Origin: Aquabacterium sp.
GTDB lineage: Bacteria; Pseudomonadota; Gammaproteobacteria; Burkholderiales; Burkholderiaceae_C
Direction: 5' to 3'
Length of the DNA: 32,008 nucleotides
Assembly (NCBI GenBank): GCA_017994835.1
Contig: JAGOKC010000023.1
Coordinates: forward strand, 1-32,008
Part shown: one piece after another, positions 25,603-32,008 of the stretch
Position numbering within the stretch: position 1 is the stretch's first letter
How the letters are laid out: every line of letters begins with the position of its first letter
Made by a program: the position numbers and the translations under genes
The notes under the pieces: model-generated
The model's input: the letters and a program-made list of their open reading frames with translations, nothing else
Told to the model about the DNA's origin: nothing
The model's database searches: none

Positions 25603-27434
25603 GGCTGAACGTTGAGGCGTTTGAGGACTTGCTGCAGTGTTTCGTTGTTGCGATCGAGTTGCAGTCCTCGCTTCCAGATCTCGCGGGCGCGCTCGGACTG
25701 ACCCTGTTGCCACAGGACTTCACCGAGGTGGGCGGCGATCTCGGCGTCAGGGCGGGCTGACCAGGCCTGGTTCAGCAGGCGCAGCGCTTCGTCGATTCGA
25801 CCGAGGCGGAACTCGAGCCAGCCCAGACTGTCCGTGATGAAAGGGTCGCCGGGGCGTAGGGTCAAGGCGCGCTCGATCAGGGGGCGTGCCTCGTCGAGGC
25901 GGATGCCTCGATCAGCCAGGCTGTAGCCCAAGGCGTTGAAGGCGTTGGGGTTGTCCGGGCTCAGGGTCATGACCGTCTTGAGCAGGCGCTCCATGTCGTC
26001 GTGACGTTGCAGGCGCTCGGCCATCATGGCGCGATCGTAGAGCAGGTCGGCTTCGTCTGGAAAACGCTGTGTGGCTTCGCGCAGAACATCGTAGGCATCC
26101 TGCCAGCGGCGTGCGTCGCGCAGGATCTGTGCTTCAGTCTGGAATTTGAGGACGGCGTCGCGGGGCTCGCCTTCCGGAATGGCGCGGATGATGGCGCGTG
26201 CTTCTTCAACGCGGTCCAGGCGAATGAGGAGGCGGGCCCGCTGGCTCTGGGTCAGCAGCTTTTCGTGGCGTGGGTCGGCGCGCTCCATCCAGTCGAGTGC
26301 GGTCTGGGTTTTGCCTCGCAGATCTGCGGCTTGCGCCATCAGCAGGTAGGCCTGTTCAAGATCCGGGTTCAGGCTGGCCCCAACCTTGTTTGCTTCGGCA
26401 GGTGGGGTCTCTGGCGTGCGCCCTGTGGGGTGCTGAGCCAGGGCGAGGACAGGCTGCAAGGCGGCTTCGGCCTGGTCAGGTTTTTTGAGCTCTAGCCGGA
26501 TCGCGGCCAGCAGCAGCCAGTGGCCCATCTGGTCAGGTTGTTCGCGCACCAGGGTTTCAAGCTGGGGCTCGGCTTCGCTATAGCGTTGCAGCAGGGTCAG
26601 CTGACGCGCATAAGCCAGTCGCACGACGGGCGAGGCATCGCGACGCTGCAATTGCTGGCGCACGATGGCTTCGCTGTCGGGCAGCTGTTTCATCATGTCA
26701 ATGGCAAGAAGGCCAGCCACGGGCAAGTCGGGCTTGAGCGCGATGGCGCGCTGCAGACCCTCGCGGGCTTTGTCGAGGTTGGTGGCGCGCAACCAACCTT
26801 CGCTGCTGGCGGCCCAGGCTTCAGCCTGCTCATGGGGGCGGGACCGCCAGGTTTCGGTGGCCTCGTCAATGATGCCTGCGGTGGCTTGCTTGTCGTTGAT
26901 GCGGGCCAGCATGCGGGGCAGTCCGGCCAGTACCTGGGGTTGTTGGGGCGTGGGGGTGAGTTGGATGAGACCGCGCAGAGCGCCGGCCAACTCGGTGGTG
27001 CGTCCCAGGGCAATCAGGATCTGAGCAGTGAACTCGGCAGCGGGGCGGGATTGAGGCAGAGCCTGACGCCAGGCTTTGGCCGCGGTCAGGGCTTGTTCGC
27101 CCGCACGGGCCCGCAGTGCAATTTCAACGGCACGTTGATAGAGCTGTGCATCTTTTTGACGACGTGCGGCCTCCAGGTAGAGCTGGTAGGCCGAGCCGGC
27201 GTCGCCCGCATTGGCCTGTATCTCGGCAATTAGCACCTGGTAGAACAGGGGGGCGTCCATGTTCGAGTTGTTGATCGGCGGCTTGACGGCGAGGGTTGGT
27301 GTGGTCGGTGTGACCTTACGGGGTGCAACCTTGTCAGGCGTGGCCCAGGCGCTTGAGCACAGCAGGGCCAGCGACACCAGACTGGCTTTCAGGGCTGGCA
27401 TCGCAGGTGTGAACGCGGGCGTGTGTGCAGGCAT
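25599..27434 (-). CDS. Periplasmic TPR-repeat protein, LbcA-like
   Basis: This 611-residue exported protein is made almost wholly of TPR-type helical repeats, clearest near the end (ALGYSLADRGIRLDEARPLI, SLGWLEFRLGRIDEALRLL, HLGEVLWQQGQSERAREIW). The start at 27434 has GGAG upstream and opens a signal peptide (LKASLVSLALLCSSAWA, cleavage after AWA). Frames open further upstream overlap mutM. Its place directly before lolB-ispE-prs matches Pseudomonas aeruginosa PA4667 (LbcA), the TPR partner that brings peptidoglycan hydrolases to the protease CtpA. LbcA is a lipoprotein. Here the only candidate cysteine (LALLC) has Leu at -1, a poor lipobox, so a soluble periplasmic form is more likely. Function is inferred by position. 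Confidence 0.8.
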   Translation of the reverse strand: MPAHTPAFTPAMPALKASLVSLALLCSSAWATPDKVAPRKVTPTTPTLAVKPPINNSNMDAPLFYQVLIAEIQANAGDAGSAYQLYLEAARRQKDAQLYQRAVEIALRARAGEQALTAAKAWRQALPQSRPAAEFTAQILIALGRTTELAGALRGLIQLTPTPQQPQVLAGLPRMLARINDKQATAGIIDEATETWRSRPHEQAEAWAASSEGWLRATNLDKAREGLQRAIALKPDLPVAGLLAIDMMKQLPDSEAIVRQQLQRRDASPVVRLAYARQLTLLQRYSEAEPQLETLVREQPDQMGHWLLLAAIRLELKKPDQAEAALQPVLALAQHPTGRTPETPPAEANKVGASLNPDLEQAYLLMAQAADLRGKTQTALDWMERADPRHEKLLTQSQRARLLIRLDRVEEARAIIRAIPEGEPRDAVLKFQTEAQILRDARRWQDAYDVLREATQRFPDEADLLYDRAMMAERLQRHDDMERLLKTVMTLSPDNPNAFNALGYSLADRGIRLDEARPLIERALTLRPGDPFITDSLGWLEFRLGRIDEALRLLNQAWSARPDAEIAAHLGEVLWQQGQSERAREIWKRGLQLDRNNETLQQVLKRLNVQP

Positions 27435-27456
27435 GGGGTCTCCAACTGAAGCACCC

Positions 27457-27486
27457 ATTCTATTGATGCTCGGCGCATCAGATAAT
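27457..27486. promoter_or_regulatory. Overlapping divergent promoters for the TPR gene and mutM
   Basis: On the plus strand GATAAT (27481-27486) lies six bases before the mutM ATG. On the minus strand TAGAAT (27457-27462) lies 22 bases before the TPR-gene ATG. Each -10 falls near the other promoter's -35 position. A TGATGC / GCATCA inverted repeat (27464-27480) fills the space between, and a repressor there could affect both. The -35 hexamers are weak. Confidence 0.4.
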
Positions 27487-27492
27487 TGACGG

Positions 27493-28323
27493 ATGCCAGA
27501 ACTGCCCGAAGTTGAAGTTACCCGTTTGAGTTTTGCTGATCGCATCGAGGGTGCGGAGGTGCTCGCCGTGCACACGGGCAAGCCTTTGCGCTGGCCTTTG
27601 GGGGTGGATGGGGATGAGTTGGTTGGTTGGCAGGTGGGCGCGGTGCAACGTCGGGGCAAGTATCTGTGGCTGCCTTTGAATGCGCGTGACGGGCGCAGCG
27701 GCGGCCTGCTGATGCATCTGGGGATGTCGGGATCCTTGTCGTTCACGGCTGGGGTGGGTGAACCGGGTCCGCATGACCACTTTGATCTGGTGACGTCTCG
27801 TGGTGTGCTGCGTCTGCATGATCCCCGACGGTTTGGTGCCGTGGTGTGGGGTGCTTCTCAGACCACGGGCATGCCAGGGAAATTGCTGGCGGGGCTGGGT
27901 CGGGAGCCGTTTGATGCGGCATTGGACGGGCGCTATGTGCACGAGCGACTTCAGGGGCGCAAGGTGTCGATCAAGCAGGCGCTGCTGGCGGGCGACATCG
28001 TGGTGGGGGCGGGCAATATTTACGCCTGCGAAGCCTTGTTTCGTGCCGGGATTGATCCACGGTTGGCTGCAGGCAAGCTGAGCCGCCCGCGCTGCGAGCG
28101 TTTGCTGCGCGAGGTGCAGGGCGTATTGCAGCAAGCGGTGGCGCTGGGCGGGTCAAGCTTGAGGGACTTCCGTGACGCGCATGGCAGTCAGGGACATTTT
28201 CAGTTGACGACCGCGGTGTATGGCAGGGAAGGGGAGCCTTGTCGGGCATGTGGCACATCGGTGAAGCGGGTGGTGCAGGGTCAGCGCTCGACTTTTTTCT
28301 GTCCAAATTGTCAGAAAAGGTGA
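27493..28323 (+). CDS. mutM: Formamidopyrimidine-DNA glycosylase MutM (Fpg)
   Basis: This 276-residue bifunctional glycosylase/AP lyase removes 8-oxoguanine and formamidopyrimidines. It begins MPELPEVE, giving the catalytic N-terminal proline and adjacent glutamate after Met removal. The helix-two-turn-helix ([29 protein letters not shown]) and a C-terminal zinc finger with C250, C253, C270 and C273 are complete, and the length is typical. It is divergent from the TPR gene (58 bp between starts) and is followed by the dynamin-like gene and mutY. Confidence 0.97.
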   Translation: MPELPEVEVTRLSFADRIEGAEVLAVHTGKPLRWPLGVDGDELVGWQVGAVQRRGKYLWLPLNARDGRSGGLLMHLGMSGSLSFTAGVGEPGPHDHFDLVTSRGVLRLHDPRRFGAVVWGASQTTGMPGKLLAGLGREPFDAALDGRYVHERLQGRKVSIKQALLAGDIVVGAGNIYACEALFRAGIDPRLAAGKLSRPRCERLLREVQGVLQQAVALGGSSLRDFRDAHGSQGHFQLTTAVYGREGEPCRACGTSVKRVVQGQRSTFFCPNCQKR

Positions 28324-28421
28324 CGGATACAGCCTGATGACCGCTGGGCGTTGTATTTTTGGCAGATATCTGGGTGATGGCCCTTGTTACAGTACGAGCG
28401 CCTTGCGCTAGGATCAACGCC

Positions 28422-30428
28422 ATGATGCCGACCTTTGCCAGCCACCTGGACGCCCTGGGCCAGTGGCGTGCCGACACCGACGCCCGTTTGGCGGCGTTGG
28501 CCCGCTTTGCCCGTGAACACGACTTGCTCGACGATGCTTCGGCAGAGTGGTTTGAGGCCATGCGCCACCGCTTGTCAGGCGAGAAGTTGATGGTCGCGTT
28601 CGTGGCCGAGTTCTCGCGCGGCAAGTCCGAGCTGATCAATGCGATCTTTTTCTCGGACAAGGGACGGCGCATGATGCCCGCCTCGGCGGGGCGCACCACG
28701 ATGTGTCCGGTGGAATTGGGCTACGACGCACAAGACCCGGTGGGCCTGTCGCTGCTGCCCATCGATACCCGTCTGGAGGCTGCTTCGCTGGCCGAGTACC
28801 GTCGCCAGAATGCCGCCTGGACCTGGATTGACCTGGATTTGTCTGATTCGGATGGCATGGCCACCGCCTTGGCCGAGGTGATGCGCACGCGTCTGGTGTC
28901 GAAGGACGAAGCGGCTGCGCTGGGTTTTTGGGATGAGCAGCGTCCCGAGGACAATCCCCCTGTGCAGGCCGACGGTCGCATCGAGGTGCCGGTGTGGCGG
29001 CATGCGCGCATCAATCTGCCGCATCCATTGCTCAAGCGGGGCTTGGTCGTGCTGGACACGCCTGGTTTGAATGCCATCGGTACCGAACCTGAGTTGACCC
29101 TGGGATTGCTGCCGCAGGCCCATGCCACCGTGTTCATCCTGGGGGCTGACACGGGCGTGACGAAGTCCGACTTGTCCATCTGGCGTGATCACCTGAGTGG
29201 CCCAGCGTTGGCGCGCTATGTGGCGCTCAACAAGATCGACACCCTGATTGACCCGCTCAGTTCCGCCGCTGAGGTCCAGCAGACCATCGTGCGTCAGTGC
29301 GACAGCGTGGCGCAGACGCTGGAAATCCCGGTTACCCACGTGTTCCCGATTTCGGCGCGTCAGGCTTTGGCTGCGCGCTTGAGCGGTGATGCAGCTGGTT
29401 TGGCCGAGAGCAGACTGGAAGACTTCGAGCTGGCGCTGTCAGAAGGTTTGTTGCCGCGCCGCCGTGAGAACCTCGCTGATGCGGCCACGCAGGGGGCGGG
29501 CCAGTTTCAGCATCAGCTGACGCGTCGCTTCGGCGAAATGCGTCGCTTGTATGCCGATCAGCTGGCTGAGTTGCGCGGCCTGCGTGGCAAGAGTGCGGGC
29601 AAGGTGCAGATGATGCTGCAGCGCGTGCAGATGGAGGCCAATGAGTTCGAGCAGTGCACGGCCCGCTTGCAGGCGATGCGCACGGTGCATGCCCGCATGC
29701 TGAAAGAGGCTTTGCAAGATTTGTCGGCCGAGCGTTTGCGTCGTGAGGTGGAAGCCTTGCAGCAGGTGCTGGGTGGTTCGTGGCTGCCTCTGGGGGCGCG
29801 CAAGGCCTTCATTGAACTGTGCGTGCGTTTGCGCGCGTTGGTGGAGTTGGCGCAGCAGCGCAGTGATGAGATCCATTCGATGTTGGTGGCGTCTTATGCC
29901 AAGCTCAACGCCGAGTTTGGTTTCAGTCTGGTGGCCGATGCCCCGCTGGATGTGCGCCGCTATACCGAAGACCTCAACCTGATCGAGCGCAACTATGTGC
30001 AGTATCTGGGGCTGAGCCAGGCCTTCCGTCTGGCCCAACCAGGTTTCCAGGAGCAGTTCCGCCGCATGCTGGTGTCGCGTTTGCGCGTGGTGTTCGAGAC
30101 TGTGAGCAATGACATCGAGCTGTGGAGCAAGACGTCTTCAGCTCAGGTGGACAGTCAGTTGCGTGAGCGCCGCCGCAACTTCAAACGCCGCTATGAGTCG
30201 CTGGACCGCATTCAGTCGGCGGCCAGTGATCTGGACTCACGTCTGCAGGATGTGCAGGCGCAGGATGAACGCGTGATGCAGTTGCAGACCCGGCTGAACA
30301 CGCTGGTGGATGAGCTGTTGGTGCAGGCGCGTGAGACGCCTCTGGCCACGTCCGATTCAAGCATGGGCATGATGAGCGGCGAGTTGGGTTTGCCCGGATC
30401 GACGAGCCGCTCAGATCAACACGCATGA
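28422..30428 (+). CDS. Bacterial dynamin-like GTPase
   Basis: This 668-residue protein has an N-terminal dynamin-type GTPase domain: P-loop AEFSRGKS (62-69, with Ala where the first Gly is usual), switch threonines T92/T93, G3 DTPGLNAIG (from D212) and G4 NKID (270-273). The C-terminal half (about 340-660) is mostly helical and coiled-coil-like, rich in Gln, Arg, Glu and Leu. I see no membrane segment. Bacterial dynamins remodel or tether membranes; the role of this subfamily is not known to me. The ATG at 28422 (or 28425) has AGGA upstream. Its TGA overlaps the mutY ATG (ATGA), so the two are translationally coupled, which is unexpected for a membrane-type GTPase and a DNA glycosylase. Confidence 0.85.
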   Translation: MMPTFASHLDALGQWRADTDARLAALARFAREHDLLDDASAEWFEAMRHRLSGEKLMVAFVAEFSRGKSELINAIFFSDKGRRMMPASAGRTTMCPVELGYDAQDPVGLSLLPIDTRLEAASLAEYRRQNAAWTWIDLDLSDSDGMATALAEVMRTRLVSKDEAAALGFWDEQRPEDNPPVQADGRIEVPVWRHARINLPHPLLKRGLVVLDTPGLNAIGTEPELTLGLLPQAHATVFILGADTGVTKSDLSIWRDHLSGPALARYVALNKIDTLIDPLSSAAEVQQTIVRQCDSVAQTLEIPVTHVFPISARQALAARLSGDAAGLAESRLEDFELALSEGLLPRRRENLADAATQGAGQFQHQLTRRFGEMRRLYADQLAELRGLRGKSAGKVQMMLQRVQMEANEFEQCTARLQAMRTVHARMLKEALQDLSAERLRREVEALQQVLGGSWLPLGARKAFIELCVRLRALVELAQQRSDEIHSMLVASYAKLNAEFGFSLVADAPLDVRRYTEDLNLIERNYVQYLGLSQAFRLAQPGFQEQFRRMLVSRLRVVFETVSNDIELWSKTSSAQVDSQLRERRRNFKRRYESLDRIQSAASDLDSRLQDVQAQDERVMQLQTRLNTLVDELLVQARETPLATSDSSMGMMSGELGLPGSTSRSDQHA

Positions 30429-31531
30429 GCGCGTCGGCGTCCAGCGACCTGCTGCAACGTGCGCAGCGGCTGAGCCCTGACCTGGCCGAGCGGCTGGTGG
30501 CCTGGCAGCATCAGGATGGTCGCCATCATCTGCCCTGGCAGCGGGTGCGTGACCCGTATCGTGTGTGGCTGTCAGAGATCATGTTGCAGCAGACCCAGGT
30601 GACCACGGTGCTGGGTTACTTTGCGCGTTTTTTGCAGCGTTTTCCGGATGTACAGGTACTGGCCGCAGCCCCTTTGGACGATGTGCTGACCTTGTGGGCC
30701 GGCCTGGGCTATTACAGCCGGGCGCGCAACCTGCACCGCTGCGCGCAGGATGTGGTGAACCTGCATGGTGGGCACTTCCCCACCAGTTGCGACGCCTTGC
30801 AGAGCTTGCCGGGCATCGGGCCTTCCACGGCGGCGGCGATTGCATCGTTCTGTTTTGATGAGCGCGTGTCCATCATGGACGGCAACGTCAAGCGCGTGCT
30901 CAGCCGTGTGCTGGGCTGGGGCGAAGACCTGTCGGTGCGGGCACACGAGAAGGCGCTGATTGCTGCGGCGCAGGTGGTGCTGCCGCTGCGCGCGGAGGTG
31001 ATGCCGTCTTATACGCAGGGACTGATGGACCTGGGGGCCACGGTGTGCACGCCGCGCAAACCCAGTTGCCTGATGTGCCCGTGGTCGGACCTGTGCGTGG
31101 CTCGCCAGGTGGGTGACCCGGAGCGTTACCCGGTCAAGAGCCGCAAGCTCAAGCGCAGTGAGCGCGAGAACTGGTGGCTGTGGCTGGTGTGGCGCGAGCA
31201 GGTGTGGCTGCAGCAGATGCCCGACAAGGGCGTGTGGGCAGGGTTGTGGACCTTGCCTTTGCTCGATGGTGACGAGGCTGTGAATGCCTTGCTGGACGAG
31301 GTGTTAGGTAAGTCGCTGAGTGAGCGCGTGGAACGCCAACCGCGCATGAAGCATGTGCTGACGCACCTGGACTGGTGGTTGCACGCTCGCCGTGTGGTGG
31401 TGGACGATGCCGAGGCCGTTCATCTGAGCGTAGCCTTGCGTGCGCAAGCGCCATCCGGACAGTGGGTGCCTTTGGCTGATCTGGCCAACTGGGGGCTGCC
31501 GGCCCCGCTGCGCCGCCTGCTGGTGGGCTGA
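30425..31531 (+). CDS. mutY: Adenine DNA glycosylase MutY
   Basis: This 368-residue glycosylase removes adenine mispaired with 8-oxoguanine. It has catalytic E51 (WLSEIMLQQTQV), the helix-hairpin-helix LPGIGPSTAAAIA with catalytic D152 (MDGNVKRVLSR), and a 4Fe-4S cluster at C208, C215, C218 and C224 with the standard spacing. A C-terminal Nudix-like domain (from about 235) recognises 8-oxoG. Its ATG overlaps the stop of the dynamin-like gene. Together with mutM, about 2.1 kb upstream, it completes the GO repair system. Confidence 0.97.
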   Translation: MSASASSDLLQRAQRLSPDLAERLVAWQHQDGRHHLPWQRVRDPYRVWLSEIMLQQTQVTTVLGYFARFLQRFPDVQVLAAAPLDDVLTLWAGLGYYSRARNLHRCAQDVVNLHGGHFPTSCDALQSLPGIGPSTAAAIASFCFDERVSIMDGNVKRVLSRVLGWGEDLSVRAHEKALIAAAQVVLPLRAEVMPSYTQGLMDLGATVCTPRKPSCLMCPWSDLCVARQVGDPERYPVKSRKLKRSERENWWLWLVWREQVWLQQMPDKGVWAGLWTLPLLDGDEAVNALLDEVLGKSLSERVERQPRMKHVLTHLDWWLHARRVVVDDAEAVHLSVALRAQAPSGQWVPLADLANWGLPAPLRRLLVG

Positions 31532-31573
31532 GAGCCGCGCGGCTGGTGCTGTGGCGGCTGGTTTGGCGGTCGT

Positions 31574-32008
31574 TCAGCCCAAGGTGACGATCACCGGGGC
31601 GTGGTCGCTGGGGCGCTCGTTCTTGCGCGGGGCTTTGTCGATGACGCAGGCGCTGACGCGCGGCTTGAGGGCGTCGCTGACCAGGATGTGGTCGATGCGC
31701 AGGCCCTGGTTCTTGCGGAAGGCCAGGTTGCGGTAGTCCCACCAGCTCCAGGGCTTGGGCGGCTGCTCGAACAGGCGGAAGGCGTCGGTCAGGCCCAGTT
31801 GCAGCAGCTTCTGGAAGTGCTCACGCTCGGGCACGGTGCAGTGGATCTGGTCTTTCCAGCCCACCGGGTCGTACACGTCGGCGTCGGTGGGGGCGATGTT
31901 GTAGTCGCCCATGATGACCAGGTTGGGGTGGCGGGTGAGCTCGTCTTGCACCCACGCTTGCAGGGCGTTCAGCCAGTTCATCTTGTAGACGAACTTGTCG
32001 CTGTCGGG
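31574..32008 (-). CDS. xthA: Exodeoxyribonuclease III, C-terminal part (5' end outside window)
   Basis: The frame is open from the right edge and gives the last 144 residues, beginning PDSDKFVYKMNWL. The motif GDYNIAP (catalytic Asp and Asn), the segment WSWWDYRNLAFRKNQGLRIDHIL and the terminal SDHAPV catalytic Asp-His pair identify the ExoIII/AP endonuclease family. ExoIII cuts 5' of abasic sites, the product of MutY and other glycosylases. It converges on mutY, 42 bp between stops. That gap holds a 12-bp GC palindrome (31533-31544) without a T run. Confidence 0.93.
   Translation of the reverse strand, partial: PDSDKFVYKMNWLNALQAWVQDELTRHPNLVIMGDYNIAPTDADVYDPVGWKDQIHCTVPEREHFQKLLQLGLTDAFRLFEQPPKPWSWWDYRNLAFRKNQGLRIDHILVSDALKPRVSACVIDKAPRKNERPSDHAPVIVTLG

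Overview
The window is ordinary chromosomal DNA of a high-GC betaproteobacterium, most likely order Burkholderiales. This rests on the gene order (ampD-pilR-pilS-PP0621 family-ccsA-like next to a divergent ffh; LbcA-like TPR gene-lolB-ispE-tRNA-Gln-prs-rplY-pth), a lysine/alanine-rich H1-like protein, and a large NrdA. I see no phage, insertion sequence, CRISPR array or rRNA. Coding density is high, and the many long antisense open frames are shadows of real genes.

Layout. Positions 1-3045 (minus) hold what looks like a TRAP-type tripartite uptake system: a TatT-like lipoprotein, an AdeT-like (DUF6091) periplasmic solute-binding protein and the start of a membrane permease that runs off the left edge. 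Positions 3217-7323 (minus) hold ettA, a DUF167 gene, the H1-like gene and nrdB. nrdA follows upstream, at 7479-10343. The nrdAB promoter is readable: a -35/-10 pair flanked and overlapped by two NrdR boxes 31 bp apart. Positions 10461-15529 (minus) are ampD, pilR, pilS, a PP0621-family gene and a CcsA/YpjD-like gene, tightly packed with overlapping ends. ffh starts divergently at 15562, followed by a DUF2726 gene that converges on ftsY, so both SRP-pathway GTPases lie within 3.5 kb. rsmD, coaD and a YfhL-type ferredoxin run on the plus strand (19103-20641).

From 20642 to 27434 the minus strand carries a conserved housekeeping run. In transcription order it is a TPR protein, lolB, ispE, tRNA-Gln(UUG), prs, rplY, pth and a small secreted Arg-rich protein. 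From 27493 the plus strand carries mutM, a dynamin-like GTPase and mutY; the GTPase stop and the mutY start overlap. A partial xthA converges from the right edge. mutM, mutY and xthA act together in base-excision repair of oxidised DNA.

The most interesting items are the TRAP-like system with a terminator-like hairpin directly before the solute-binding protein's ribosome site, the dynamin-like GTPase coupled to mutY, the NrdR promoter, the compact back-to-back ftsY/rsmD promoters, and the LbcA-like TPR protein that lacks a proper lipobox. I see no clearly novel defence or mobile system here.
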